From positions 124,001-188,000 of the forward strand of contig NW_002476421.1 in NCBI RefSeq assembly GCF_000189635.1: a stretch of 64,000 nucleotides of DNA. Reading direction: 5' to 3'. Below, piece after piece: positions 36,554 through 51,687 of this stretch. This DNA comes from Tetrahymena thermophila SB210 (Eukaryota; Ciliophora; Oligohymenophorea; Hymenostomatida; Tetrahymenidae). Within the stretch, counting starts at the first letter, position 1. Every line of letters begins with the position of its first letter. The translations under genes and the position numbers were made by a program. The notes beneath the pieces were generated by a model, which saw only the letters and a program-made list of their open reading frames with translations, searched no databases and was not told the DNA's origin.

Positions 36554-39500
36554 ATGGAAGATTAGCATAAGAAGGATATTTTCGACTAGATTTCAGTCAC
36601 TAAGATTAGGCTTTTAGAATTTTTTTTGCAAGTTCCTGAAAATAAATTACAAAAGTTTTTGAAGTTAGAGCCTGATCTTTGCTGTGTTCCATTAAGAAAT
36701 GTAATTAACTTTTCATAATTTTGTTAAAAACGTTTCTAAAAATTAAAAGCACAATGGGTAAGCATTAGGCATTAAAGCTTTGAAAGGAATTTCTAAGAGA
36801 CTGATTAAAAAAAATGTCTTTGTAAAATCCCTTCTGAGAGATGCATGGGTGATTACTAGATTAAGAGTTTATTATTTATTCAAGTTAGCAAATATTCATA
36901 TGGAAAAAGTAGACTTAGATAAATATTAAGAATGCATTAAAGAAGCAGAAAAGGAAATAATTAATAGATTAAACACTCATGAAGACGAAGAAGCTCACGT
37001 GTTCAATGCTTTACTTAAAATAGAAGAGCTCAAATAACACGTGAGAGCTCACGATCTGGATATGTTGATATCTGACTATGAAAGAATTAAAGAATATATT
37101 AAAAAGATTAAAGAAACTGATTTTGGCTACTTACTAAATTTAAGAATTAATGCAAGTGTTGGATACGCTGCAAAGTTGATTTCCAATGATATTGTTTTAC
37201 CTTAAAGATTTCATCAAGTTGTGCAAATATACACAACTCATTATGAAGAGAAAAAGCAAGTTGTATTTGTAGACGGAAATGATCATTTTATTTATTATTT
37301 TTCTCAACTTTAACTTTGCAAATACATGCAGAGAGTTGAGCAAATCAGTCAAGCTCTTGAATTAGCTTAAAGGATGAAAACTAGTCTAATGCGCAAGAAA
37401 CTTAAAATGAAGGCCAAGCTTAAAGAGCATTTATTTTCTGAATTTACTCATTTTTTTGAGGCGTGTATAAGCTTTTTGCAAAACGATTAAAGTCCAAGGA
37501 TTTTTGATTGTAAGAAGAATATGAAAAAGAAAAAAGAAATGATCATATAAAGCCTATTCAATTTTTATGATGATAAGGAGGAACAATTATAAGATAAAGA
37601 AGCAGAAAGATTACAAAAGGAAAAAGATGAAATTGATGAAGCAGAGTTAAATAAGCTAAATATTAAATACCAGCAAGATTATAAGCTTGTTGGTAGTCTC
37701 TCTAAATATCTAAATAATCTTTAAGTGAAAAAAGAAGATAAATAGATGGGTATTTTTGGGTTTACAAAGTAGAATCAAAAGCAGCAATAGCAAATATTTG
37801 AGGAACTGCAAGAAAAAATACTTTAGAAATAAAATGATGAACAATAGCAAGAGAATTTAAATTAATAAATTGAGGATTAAAATCTGAATCAATAAATTGA
37901 GGATAAAAATTTGAATCAGAAATAAAAAACTGTTCCTTCTTAAAAATCAATAGTTAATATAATTTCTTGCAGAAATATATAGTAAATTAACTTAGTAAAA
38001 TCAAAAACTAATCCACCTCATTAAGAAGAGGTTGATGACTTTGAAGAAAAGTTAATAAAAAACGAAAAGAGAATGCACACTGAGGGAGATAAAGAGGAAA
38101 ACAACTTTCAAAGCTTGGATACTATTTTTGATTATTTTGGATAAGAGAAATAAAATTTTATGAAAAATAAATTGAAAGTTTAGAAATAATATTAAAAAAA
38201 TTAGAACTATTTTAGTAATGAACCTCTCTAAACAGAGAAGATGAAAGTTTTCCATAATTAAAAGGAAAAGTCTAGCTCTCAAAGGTCTATTTAATTAAAT
38301 TAGCAGAGGCTATCTCTAACACTAAATAGCAATTAACTAAAAAATATAAATTTTGATGAACTAAACAAATAAAAAGTACAATCAACTAAAAGTATAAATA
38401 GTATTAAAAGTGAGCTATTAATATAAGATTTTGTGAGCTAAGCAAACTAAAGTTTATAGAAAAAATAATAATCATCTGAATCTGAACTTTTTCAACAACC
38501 TTCGAGTAGAGCAATTAATTTTTAATCATCTAATAATTTATTGAAGCAAGAAGGAGTAATCAGTGATAGAAAAGGAAGTTAGAAATAAATAATTATGGAA
38601 ATATCTGAGAGGTTGCAATCACAGTAATCTGATAATTAAGCAAATTCTAGAAATAACTAAAAACTTTTAAAAGATAACTAGATAGCTTCAGGTGAATACC
38701 AAACTAACTCTGCTGAAAATTACATTAAAGATGAATTTCAAATATTCCAAAACAAGTTTAGTGTTACTATCGAAAAAGACACTCCTAATGGAGTTGAATC
38801 ATAATTAGAATAATTCAAGAATCACTTTTTTAAAAGCAGTAGCAGCAATAATATAAAAATAAATATTAATTAGCCCTAACACTCACAGAGCAGCAGTATT
38901 GAAAAGGAAGAATAAGCAGCACCTCAAATACAAATATATGAAAATTAGCAAAATGAATAAAATAAAAATGAAACTCTTAACAATAAAAAAATGACAGTTT
39001 AAATTGTAAAAGAAAAAGACAACTTAGCAGGAAAGCACAAAAAATCAAAAACTCTCTAGCAATTTGATAAAATAACATCTTTTTTAGATTTATATCGTAA
39101 CGATATAGCCGCTAAATAAACTACCACATAATCTACATAAAACAGCAATAACAGTATTAAAATAATTTAAAAAATTCACAAATTTAATAATTAATCACAA
39201 AATTAAATTGAAGATTCGTTAAATAAAAATCAAACTTAAAAAAATTAAAATGAAATTTTACAAAATCAAAATGAAATAATGCAAAATTAAAATGAAATTT
39301 ATTCCAATGCTAGAAGGAACCACTCTCTCAGAGATAGTAATTCTAGCAGGTTTAACAATATTCCAAAAGAATCAAGCCAATAGCACAATAATTTTATTAC
39401 AGAAAGTAGTCTGTAAAACTAATCTCAAATAACAACGTAATAATCACAAAGAAATCAAAGTCTCAAAATTAAAATAATTCCTTCAGAAGTTGAGAAATTT

Positions 39501-42500
39501 CATTTAGCTCCCTTTTTCAGTTAAAAAAATATGATGAAGCACTTAAATCACAGAAAGAAAATCCCTTCTCAATAAGCAGAAAGCTTTTAATCTCCAAACA
39601 AATCTTTGGTTACATAAACTCAAATAAATAGCAGTTCAAATATGAACTTTTAGAGCCAAACAAAAGAAACTAATTAAAGTAATTTAAAATACATTGAAAC
39701 TCTTAACACCGAGAAATCTTTTTTATCAAATACAAATAGTAACAATTATTTTCAGTAAATCCCATCACCACCAAATAATAATAACATAAAAATTACATAT
39801 TCTGGAAATAAAATAAGAAAACTCTCACTTCTTTCTTCTAATAAAACTATCAATCAGCCATTCCAAATTCAAAATCAAGATGCTGTGCTTGAAGAAAACA
39901 ATATTGAAAGCGAAGATGATCAAGGCAAGTCAATCCATAATAAACTTAATTCATAAAACAAAATAGCAATTTAATAAAAACTTAAGACATAATAAAATAG
40001 CAATGAAAATCCTCCCACAAATATCAATAGTATATTTAATAAAATAAACAAGAGAAAGAGCCATCAATCTACCTTTACAGTCAATTAAAGTGGTATGCAA
40101 ACCTAATAAAATATAGCTCCAAAAACACAAAGAAACTCAATGTCTGATTTGTAAGAATCATATCAGCTAAATAAAGCTTCTCATAATGATATGCTAGAAA
40201 ATGTTGATACAGACATACATTCTTTATCAAGTCAAACACTTCAATTATCTCTAAAAAATACGGGAAGATCAACAAAAAATAAAAATGAGGAAGAGTAGCA
40301 AAATAAAATCAAAGAATATTTTTAAAAATAAAACTAAACTTTTGGGAATGATGAAAAATATGGACTTCTTCAATTGTACCTAAATAAAATGCTTTACGTG
40401 AATCCATATGATTATTTACCTAAAAAATCACCAAAAGAAGTTTATTCATTTATGAAAAATAAATTTACTAAAACTGAAACATCTTAAAGTTAATCCTCCT
40501 AAATGTATTAATTAGATGATATTTAATAAAGTAATGACTAAATTATTGAGAATGTTTAGTTTTAAGACTAGGCAGCAGCAAATTTAAATGCTATTAATTA
40601 ATAATTGTAAGTAGGAAATGAAGATTTTTAACAGATAAGAAAGAGTTCTTTTAATTCTTAATCTCATAATAAATTTACAGCTAACCATAAATCACTAGAT
40701 TTTATATTTGCTCAGCAATAAATGTAATTATCTTAAGCTTAGATGCATAAACACTCATAAACTTAAACATCAAATTTATAATAGTAAAATGTACCATCTA
40801 TCAATATTAATCTTTTAGCCTAGCATAGAAATTCAATTAGTACTTAACAAAATTCTATCACAAACTAGTAGAACAGGTCCTTCCTAAGCTTATAACGAAA
40901 CTCTGTTGCATTAAATAAGCACCAAAATGTTGCTATGACCCATAGAAACTCAGCAATAAGTGCATTTTCAGAACCAAGGGCTAGTTAATATTTAAAAGAA
41001 GACCTTTCACAGCAAACCCCTTAAATTAAAATTAATTCAAATGCTAATATTCAAGCATAAGAAAAAAAGTATTTTTACTTATTAAGCAAATTATTAATTA
41101 AATTTTTTTAATTATCCAAAATAAAACAAAAGGAGCAGTGATCCAAAACATAAAAGCAATAACAATAGCTTGGATGAAAACGAATCAGAAAAGCTTAGAA
41201 TAACTGTATTTTTAAATAAATTCACCTTTTTTTTTAAAATAATTAATTTTGTTTTTTCTTTTTAAATAATTAAAATGTATTTTAAATAAATCTATCTATC
41301 AATCAATCATTTTTTTAATATTAATTTGGTTAAACTTTTGATAAAAAGCTGATTGAATAAATTTAAATGGCGAAGGATGAAATAAAGCAGGAATAAAGGC
41401 AAAGTTACTCAAAATAAGTTACTTTATTTACGTTAAATAGTCTCCATTCATAAGAATCAATTGGGTCTGGAACTAAAGAAAATAAATCGAAATTTGCACC
41501 ATAAAGCACAAAAATATCAGCATTTAAGCCTAAACTATTTACAAAGTAAAATTTTTTCAACAATTAATATTTTTTAATTCATTTTTTATAAATCTTTGTT
41601 TAAATAAAATAGAAATAGTTTTGACTCAGATAAATCAGATCAGTCAAATTCTCCTGTTGGAGAAAAGACTGTAAGAAATTTTAATTTATTGAAGAGATCA
41701 AAAGCATTTGAAAAGATAGATGATGAAGAAGAAGAAATAGGATCATAGTCGTAGCATCCATCTACTTAGATGCACTCTGCAACAAGTCCAAATAACGATT
41801 AAGTGAAGTCTATAAATAGCATAGCATTTATTTTAGCTAGTAAAAAAAATTGGTTTAAGGTTTAAAATAAAGAATTAACATTAAGTCAGCGCGTAACAAG
41901 GCAATAGATTGCAAATGATGAGATTAGCTAAAAGATTATGCAACTCAGACTTAAATTTCCATCATTTTGTTTTAGTACTCACAGAATAGGTAGGTTTTAG
42001 AATTGGAATGTGCGTTATGTTGAATATTATCATGAAAACAAGTGCTTCTAAATTAATTTTTTAGGTGCAGATAATCTTTTCTATAAAATGTTTATTCCAG
42101 CAAAACAGCTTAAAGACTTCAATCACAGCTAAAATAAGTTTATTACTATATGGCCAATAATACTTGATTATCTTTAAGATTATATGGAGTAGAAAAAAAT
42201 TATATTAAAATTTAGTGATGATACAAATTAATAAAAGAAGATTGAAATTAAAGATAGTGGTATTTCAAAATACTTTTAAGAAAATAAAATTGATTCTACT
42301 GTCACTGAAGTAATTAATAAAATTATAGCTTATAAGAATCGAAAGGATTAAATTGATCAAAATGAATCCCTCGAATCCATTAAATCAGAATCTAGTGACG
42401 AAGAAGAAAGTTAAAAAGATTTAGATTCTGATGAAAAAATTAATAACAATAATAAAAATAAAAAGAAAAATCCATACAGATTCTTCCTTGGATTAGCCCG

Positions 42501-45500
42501 TAAAAATTCTTACTTCCCAACACCAAGAGATGCTCTAGCTGCTGCAAAGATAAAAAAGATTTTTGAAATTCTTCTTTTTAGGTTCATTTTTAATTTAAGC
42601 TTTCAAATATTTAAAATTAATTCATAAACTAATTTAACAGGTACATGTATGACTAACTCCGTCCAACTGGTAAAAAGCTCATTTTGAAAAAGGATGCCTC
42701 AACTTAGAAGTATAAAACCCTCTCAAAAAAAATCTAAAAGCTAGAAAATGATCTAGAAAAAAATACTTTTAATTAGCTGTTTAAAAGTAATCAATTTTCT
42801 TTAAATTATTCTTGACTTGACGATAAATATTTAATTAAAATCTTTTTTAAAAAACTTTATGACAATAAAAATTCTATTTGAAATGATTTTAATTGAATTA
42901 AAAATAACTTTTTATGTTTTTTTATTTTTAACAGAAGCACCTACAGGAAATTCGATTGATAAATTAACTTCATAAAAATTTGGAATGCTTTAACTAAGAT
43001 AAAAAGTGCAAAAAGATTTAATGAAAATACCAGATAAATAAGAGTATTAGATTGAATAGATATGGAAACTGAGATATAGAGAGAATTTGTATTAACTGTG
43101 TTCTTTTATATTAAAGACTAAAGAAAATTGGTTTTATTTTGTAAGCTTAAACCTTGCCTTTAAGAAAGATCATAATGCTCTTCTTTAGGTGTTCTTAAAG
43201 AAAAATTCTAATAAAAGTCTTAAAGATTCATTTGAAAAAATAATCTCAATTTAATTACTCCATAAACCTAAATAAGAAAAAAATATTGAAGAGTAAATAT
43301 AAGAATAATAGCTAAAAGAATAAAAAATACTGCAGCTAATTGAACTCTAATAACAGTAAGAGTCTACTCCTAATAAAAGATACTCTATTTAGAGAAACTA
43401 ATCTGCTAAATTGAGTACTTTTTCTTAAAACAAATTATTGACAAATATTCCTACTTTACAGAAAGATCCAGACCCTAAAAAGAGTATCAGCAGACAGAAA
43501 ATATTTTAAGAAGGCGATTTTAAGGAGATTCTAAGATATTTTGATTTAAATAGCATTATAAGAGGTATTGTAACAACCTAGAAAATACCAAAAACATTTA
43601 AAAATATCGCAATTAAAAATATAAAGAAAAGAATTGTAATTACAGAAGAATAACTCTTTTTAAGACTGTAATCAATAATTATTAATCGTTCAATTTTATT
43701 TTTGTTAAAATTATTTCAACTTATATTTAATTAGGGATAAAATAGATATTATTAGTAGAAAAATGTTAAAGCATCCTCCTATCATAGTATAATAAGACAT
43801 TCCTGATTCATCAGATCCTAGAATGAGAGATTTTCTAACTAAATAAACTCCTTTTAACCCTTTGTTTGATTATGCCTATAAAAAATCTGATTTCCGTTAA
43901 GAGAAAGGGCAAGGCAAATAACATAATCTTGACTAAAGCATGGATCTCTCCTCTGAAGATAGTGATGATTTTCATGGATTCCTAAGTGAAAACAAAGTTT
44001 AATACATCAAAGAAGTGCAAGAAGATTTTGAGAAAATAGAGAAAGCTGAAAAAGCTAATAATTACTACTTTGAAGAGTTACACTTTAAGTGTTCATGCAA
44101 TATGAAGCAAAGCAACGACTCTATTTATCTAAAATATTAATATTAGGGTACTGTATTTTATCTTAAAGTTACTATGCATGGAGAAGAGCACACTGAAAAT
44201 GACCATTTTACAGAAAATATACATGCTCATCTTGACATAACAGTTATAGCTCCTAAGCTAAGATTTAGAAAAACATATTCTACAAGCAAGAGAAAAGCCC
44301 TTCTTCTCTTCAACAGCTTTAAAAAGTAAATATCTTTTAATCAGAAATTTTTAACCAAAAATAACTTAAAAAGCAAATGATTTTTAATTAAATTATTATT
44401 TTTAAAAATATCTCATAGGATTAAATATAAAAATGCATTTGATCCTCCAATTTTCTTAAAGACTAGAAAAAGAATAGAATTAGATTTTCAAACAAACATC
44501 TAAAGAGTTTCAAGAAGAAAAACTATTGGTGAAATCATGCAAAGAAAAGAAGTCAAAATATTAAATTTATCTGAGCTGCCATCTTTCGAAATATTGAAAT
44601 TGGCTTTATTAAAAAATTCTTCATAAATGGAAAGCTTAAGATCGTTTAAAAGATTTTCTATTGTGGATTAAATAGGGTCATTTGGAAAGGTAATTTATTT
44701 AACAAAATACATAAAAATAAATATGCAAAATGTAAATAGGTTGTAGTAACAATGACAATATTCCATGATTTTAAATTCGGTAAATTATACTCTCTTGAGT
44801 TTCAAGATTTTACCTCAAAGTCAAGGCTATATAGAATAGCTCTTAACGATAACGATTTAGGAGATTTATTTGGTATCAAGTTATACGATGATGACAATGG
44901 AGATACCATAATAAAAATCATAAGAAGGATATGCTACCATGTAAGATTTGAGCAATAAAATGTCTATAGAGTAATTAATTAATTGTTAATTAAATATTAA
45001 TTATTAATTAAAATATTTTTACATTTTATTTTTATTGGAAAAAAGGTGCCTTTTCTTCATTTTAGAGAGGAATAGTACAGGAAGGGACTGTCTTTAAACA
45101 AAAGAAACTTAATAGATAGATTGAGAAAGAATGAGTTTTATGGAAACTACAGAAGATTTTACAATAAAATAGTTAAATACACTTTTGAAAAAGAAAATTT
45201 AAATAAGAATAAAAAACTTTATTTAATTGATGCCTAAAGGAAACACAGCAGAATTATTTTTCATAAAGTATTTTTCCATCAGAATGAATATTTTATTATG
45301 ACGATTAAAAAAAGCTTGGTCTTACAGCAATTTTGGATGATATTTATATACGTTCCTAAAACAAGTAGAAGAATCATGGGATACATTCAGAGCAGAGATA
45401 TAGAGCAGATATAATTTTAAAATCTTAATAAGGATATGGGATTATTTGAAATTTATGATAGGGATTAGCCATTTAAAAGTTATTAGGATTTCATCACTGA

Positions 45501-47094
45501 AGTTTGCAAAAATGAATTAAAAAAAAGTCCAGTGACAAACCAGGTTAGAAAAAAAACGTTCTTAAGAGAGTTTTAAAAGAAATTAAGTTAAAAAGTAAAA
45601 ACCTAAAATAGCATTTAGTTAGATAAAATTAACGATGGGAGTGCGCCTTCCAGTCCTGATATGATTCATATGGATAATTAATATGAAGAAGAAGATTAAC
45701 TTGAATTACCCTCAGAAGATGAACCTGTTAAGTAAATACCAAACTAAAAGATTTCTCCAAGATTAATCCTTGAATAATAAAAAATAATCTTACCATAAAA
45801 AATAATTTAACGACATGAAAAGAGATATGGTACTCATATACATTTTAATCCAATCCAAGAAGAATAAACTGATACACAAATGAAACTTGTCTTAGAAGAA
45901 AAATTCCATTAAATTACAGGATAAATTAGTAAAGCATATAAGCAGTCATATGTGCTTTCTTATAGACTTTCCAATCTTTCTTAATTTGTAGAAATGAAAA
46001 TTTGGGAAGGTAAGATTTGTTTGTTTTTTATCTTACTTTTACAGTTTTTTTTTTTTAATTTTATTATTGATATACAACATAATTTTTCTCCTTTTAAAAA
46101 GAATCATTTGAAATAAAAAAATTAATTTATAGATATTAATTTAAAAATTTTATGAAATTTGTGATAGTTGTGATCGATCAAAAAAAATTTATTATGTTAA
46201 ACAAAAATAAATATTTTAAATTAATTAATCAGATCAATTTTAATTTAAATTTAAAATTAATAAAAAGATATCACTAGTAAAATGGTTTTAAAGTACAAAG
46301 GATAAAGCTATGTAATGCAAATGGGTAATATATCAGTTCCGATGCAAGAATTCATTAACTCAAACTAGATTTAAACAGATTAAGGACCTGAAATTTTTGT
46401 TGAATATTTTATAGGCAAATAGCATAATTAAGGAGAGTACTTAGTGACTTAAAGCTTTGAAGAAATATCTTATCCCTCTTCACTTCATTACTATATATAT
46501 TTGAGATTTTATCACTTTAGCTAGGTTGGTATTATGCATAAAAAGGTTAACTTAAGAGAGTTATTAAATTTATTTATAGCTGACGGATATTACAAATATT
46601 AAACTAATTACATGCACTCTAAGCTATAGTTATAAGATTTAGTTTAGCTGTGTGATTTTGTCAGTTATAAATTAAAAACAGGTACGTATGGAAGTATTCT
46701 GAATTAGAATTAATTTTAATATAAAAGAACTGGATTAGAAAGTTATTCTCGTAAAACACTATAAACTCTAGTTAAAGAATAAGAACAAGAAGAGGGAGAA
46801 AATGGAGTTGTTGAAAAGTTTGTTTTTTAACCAAAACCTTACAGTATAGTCAAAGTATACATAAAAAGAGCTAACAGAATTGTAGAATTTGTTATTTACA
46901 CTCCATCTACTTTTTAAACATTTAAGAAAAAATACAATATATCAGAAATTTCTCTATCAATTCCATTTATTAATCTTTATCTTAAAGCAGGTCTTTACCG
47001 TCCTTTAGCAAGGAATATTTTGAAACTTCTTCATAAAGAGTTATCCTTTCATTTAAAAAACTCTTTAAAATAAAAACAGATCTCAAATATTTGA
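36554..47094 (+). CDS. Giant Gln/Asn-rich protein of unknown function, 3,155 aa
   Basis: Twelve exons, all phase-consistent: 36554-36700, 36750-41068, 41133-41205, 41349-41545, 41613-42581, 42641-42786, 42935-43667, 43735-44325, 44419-44689, 44740-44970, 45046-46009 and 46268-47094. Residues 1-330 are helical and well ordered (DAWVITRLRVYYLFKL; FNALLKIEELKQHVRAH). About 330-1500 is a low-complexity Gln/Asn/Ser region with short repeats such as NLNQQIED. The C-terminal 1,600 residues alternate ordered alpha/beta blocks (FSTHRIGRFQNWNVRYVEYY; FHFREEQYRKGLSLNKRNL; EFVIYTPSTFQTFKKKYN) with acidic linkers. No known domain, signal peptide or transmembrane helix is recognised. One donor (42582, GTTCAT) is atypical. 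Two adjacent genes cannot be ruled out, but continuous phase argues for one. Confidence 0.75.
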
Positions 47095-50000
47095 AATTTT
47101 ATATTATTAACTTTCATAATATTTAATATATTTTAATATTTTTAGTTTTGTAAAATAAAGTAATTAATTAATTTTATCAATTAAGTATAATTTATAGAAA
47201 AATTACTTTTTCATATAACTATAATTAATAATATTGCATTTTACTTAATAATTATATCATTTACTATTAAAATTAAATTTAATAAATCAAATATAAATGT
47301 AAAACGAATTTAAAATAAGCAAACAAATTCAGTTAACTTTTAAAATACAAATTAGCAATTAAAAAATAACAAAAAAGAATTATAAAAAATCTGAAAAAAA
47401 AGTTAATTTTCTCTCTAATTATAAGAACTAATTTGATAAATAGCTTACATGGTTGATTTAAAAACATAGAAGCAAAGATAAGTCACAAAAAGTAATCATC
47501 ATAACCTATTTAGATTTAAAAAAAGATAAATTATTAATAATTAAATAAACTATTTATTTTTTCTGATATTTGAAATACTTTAATCAGAATCAAAATATAA
47601 AAATTTATGATGATATAAATAATCTATTTAAAAAGTATTGCTTCTAAGTCTAAAATAAATAGTGTTTTATTTATTCATGGAAAAATATTATTTAGATTTA
47701 ATTGCATTACACTTAATTTAATTTATTATTTAAACATAAAAAAAAGAATTGAAAAATAATTAATTAAATTTACAAAAAGAAAGAAAGAACCTTTAAAAAT
47801 TTTTTAGTTTTTGATAGTTGAAAGTCTATGATATTTATAAAATCAACAAATTCTGACTTAAATGAAATCTTATTGAAAAAAATCCACAAGCAGGCAGATG
47901 AACTTCTAACATGTTCTTAATCACCCACAAATTTTGATAGGAAAATTTTGAAAGAGCATAAAAGAGCAGAAGCTCTAAGCTTACTGCTAAATTTTTGCAT
48001 GCATTCATTTTTTTTATTTATAAAAATTGTAATAATTAATGGCATAAAATTAAATTATTGGTTATTTCTTACTAAATTTTGTTTCAAAATAAATATTAGA
48101 TGGAAGAGTTAGTTATCCATAATATTTTTTACTTTTTTAAAATATGAATGTATTATGATTTATTTCATAAACTTAAAAATATTAGAATATCAAATATATC
48201 CCAAAACCAAGCCTCACCTTAACTCAACAGCTTTGTTGTTTCATAAGATTAAATTAATAATTTTTAATTATTTACATTCTATAAAAATATTTATAAGGTT
48301 TAATTTTAACTCTTATTCTAATAAATGTACTGTTGATACTCATTAATTAAGGCTTCTCACTAAGATTTTTCGAAATTTGATTACATTTCAAGAAACTTTG
48401 AGAAAATTTATTTTTCAATAAGTTAAGTGTTAATATTTGAGAAACTACTATTATAAAATAATCAAATATAAATCTTTTTTTACCAAAAAAAATATTACAT
48501 TTAATTTAATAGAAATAATATTTATTAATGCACTTAAAAAAATTGAAAAAAAAATGTATTTCAAATAGTAGCTAGCTAGCTTTTTTAAAATATAAAAAAA
48601 TATATTTGAACTGATTTTTTTTAACATATTTGTTATAATTCTTTTTATTAAACGAATTTTTATATTAAGTAGCTTGCTTTTTAACTTTGTAGCTGTTTAA
48701 AAAATCATAAGCTGACTTTAATTTATTTAATAATTTTAAATATTGATTTTGATTGATTGTTATTAGTTTTATTACTAGCTTCTATTTTATAATAGATTCT
48801 TATAGACATTAAAAATTTTTATTATTCTAAAATGAGTTATTTATTACAAACACCAAGGTAGTAAAATACTTCATAACTTAAAAAAATAATTTATAAAAAA
48901 ATATTTTTATTATTTATTCAAATTCAAATTCAATATCATTTTAATTATATTAATATACAAACAAGCACTATGATTTAAAGATAGATCAGATTATTATGAA
49001 CTGACTCAATTTTTTTAAAAAATAACTTATTATTCAATTCCTTTTTATTGTATATTTTCTAAAATATTTATTATTAAAAGATAATAATTATTAAATAATT
49101 TAAACAATTAGATTTAAATATTTAAGTCAAATATTAATAGCAGATTATTCTTAAAATGATTTCAATAATTTTATATTAATTATAGTTTTTAATAAATGTA
49201 AATGTTTAATTGATTTGATTAACATCAGTTTTTAGCTAATGGATGGTTAGAAATTAATTAATCTTTTAATTAGATAAAGAGCCAGCAACATGAAATTTAT
49301 TGTAAGAATTCAAGAAATTAATAAACACAAAATCGTCTAACTATCTTATGATCTTTCTTTTAAAATAATGAATGATCTTTTTAATTACATTTTTTTTGGT
49401 ATAAGGATGAATCAAAATAGTTCATTAGTTTAAAAAGTATAAATATTTTTCTAATAAGTTATTATGATGAAAAGCAAAATATAAGGTAATTAATTAATTA
49501 CTTTACCTTTTTATCATCAAACATTTTTTAACTTTAGTTACAATTTACATTGATTTAAAATTTTTAAATCTATGGTAAATTATTTAACTCTTAAATTTTG
49601 GCAATTTATTTTTTTAATCTAAAGCTTGATTAATAATAATAGCTTTTGTTTATTATTAATAAAATTTGCTAAATAATAGGTCATCACAACTTAAGAATTA
49701 ACCTAAAATTAGCTAAATAGTAATTCATTGCAACTTAAGAATTTATATAAAGTTAGCTTTTACAAAAATTAAATACAAACGTATCGCCTTATCCTACAAT
49801 TTTATTTTGCTTTCATATTATTATTTTCTATCCGCAATCTATTTTATGCTTTAAATAGAAGTTACTTCTTAAATATTTATCTGAATATCTTTTATTCAAT
49901 CAGTATAATTTTGATGTAGAAAATATTTATTTGAATATCTTAATAAAAAAATCACTTCTAAAATCGATTAATATCAACCATAATTTAGTTACTTTGCTTG

Positions 50001-50229
50001 AAATAACCTAAAAATTATTAACTATTAAAGAAAAATTATTAATTAATTCTTTCTTTCTTTCTATTTTTAGCCAAATTATCTTTTGATGGACAAAAATTTA
50101 TGAAATCTGAATAAATATAATTTAGTTGTTAATTTGTTGGATAGTTATGCGTTATAAACATTTTTATAAGCTAATCTAATCTAAGATAAATTAATATAAT
50201 TAATTAAAATATAAAAAAAAAAGAAAGCT
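47095..50229. other. Long intergenic region with one doubtful ORF
   Basis: About 3.1 kb of AT-rich DNA downstream of the giant gene. Apart from the weak candidate at 47828 I see no coding signal, RNA gene or repeat. Confidence 0.5.
47828..48715 (+). CDS. Possible protein, 295 aa (doubtful)
   Basis: Open in the ciliate code from ATG at 47828 to TGA at 48713-48715. The first 60 residues look genuine (NSDLNEILLKKIHKQADELL; RKILKEHKRAEALSLL). The rest is a Phe/Ile/Lys/Asn-rich string typical of translated AT-rich noncoding DNA. A short first exon followed by an unseen intron is possible. No domain recognised. Confidence 0.25.
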
Positions 50230-51687
50230 ATGAAAATAATTAACAGAAGCTTGCAAAAAAACGAATCAATTTCTCCTAGAAAAACTACTAAGTAGAATTC
50301 TCAGCTGTCAAGACTTGATATCTCTAGAGCCTTTAAACTTAAAGTAGAAAGTACAAATAGAAACCTTAACTCTAGTCTTTCTCCAAAGCAAGAATAATCT
50401 AAAACAAATATACTTTAATAGAAATTAAACTAATGTAGAATCCAAAGTCCTTTAAACAAAGTCCATGATTCTAATTAGTTTTAATTTCATTAAAAATCTA
50501 AAATCTATGGTGAGAAATTAAATAATATAAAAAAAAGCTAATAAGCTGAAAATTAGCTCAATTTGTCGAAACACCAGAGCCTCATTAAGTATGCATCTAC
50601 TGATTATAACAAATATTAATGTCAAATAGAGGAGTAAAAACTTATAAGTGGAAATAAAAAAAGTAAGACTCAGGATGATAATAATTTAGAGAGTGATTCT
50701 GACTCTGAAGAAGTATTTTCAATCTGGAAAGAAAATTAACTTAAAAGTTGTGGGTTAGATACGGATTAATTTATTGATGACAGAGGATAATAATTAGGAT
50801 TTTACTAAATTTACAGACTGCGCTCTGCATTATACTAACCATCGTACGTATCGCGTTTAGATACAATATAAGAAGTGTAAATTCTTTCATAGCATTTTAA
50901 TAAAGAGATACCAATAGAGCTTTTGAAGCAATAACAATTCTATCTTGATAAATATTATGAAATTCAGAAAAAAGATAAAATAAACAACTAAATACTATAG
51001 AAATAACTTAGTAACTAAAATTTTAAAGGTTTTACTTAAAAATGTTAGACTGAAAGACTTTATAGGCCAACATCTTCATAAGAATAAAATAAGATTACTT
51101 CTACTAAATTAAAATAATAAATTAGTTAATAGCTAAATTTGAATGAAACAAATCGAATTTAAAAAGAGAAAAGCAATATTATCTAAAATTAATCAGAAAG
51201 AATGACAAAAAAGATGTAAAACAAGCAAATTTAGAAATAAATAGGCAAAAAAGCAAATGATATAAATTAAGAATACCAACATTTATCATAATAATACAAA
51301 TCTAAAAGAAGACAAAAAATTAGTATAGACTAAGAAGAAATTTAAAAATTCATATAAAACTAACCCATCACTGATAAAAACATTATCTCATAGGATGGTG
51401 ATGAAGATACAAAAATTGATTAAAGTTTTGATAATACCTCTATAATATCTAATAATAAACATAGCCTTTCCAAAGACAATAATAATTCTACTAAAATATA
51501 AAATGAAGAAATAATATAAAATATTACAGAAACTGCAAAATCAGTACTTTCTTACCTTTAAAAAATAGTTTCTAATCAAACAAATTAAGGTTAATAATTA
51601 TTTTAAAATAATAAATTCTTTAACTTGACAGATAAATTTATGAGTTATTAATCAAATAAATATGAAAATCATAAATAGCGAAATTGA
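50230..51687 (+). CDS. Unrecognised basic, Gln-rich protein, 485 aa
   Basis: A single exon from ATG at 50230 to TGA at 51685-51687, with no internal TGA over 485 codons and many TAA/TAG glutamines. The N-terminus is basic and Ser-rich (MKIINRSLQKNESISPRK). An acidic serine cluster at about residues 155-165 (ESDSDSEEVF) looks like a casein-kinase-2-type site. The middle is the most ordered part (YQIYRLRSALYQPSYVSRL; QHFNKEIPIELLKQQQFYL). The C-terminal half is low-complexity Gln/Asn/Lys. There is no signal peptide or membrane segment. I do not recognise the family. Confidence 0.75.

Noticed and set aside
40081-40275. Minus-strand ORF of 64 codons
   Set aside because: Antisense shadow of the low-complexity part of the giant gene.
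44752-44958. Plus-strand 68-codon ORF starting MTIFHDF
   Set aside because: Not a separate gene: it is the inside of exon 10 (44740-44970) of the giant gene, cut by a TAA glutamine codon.
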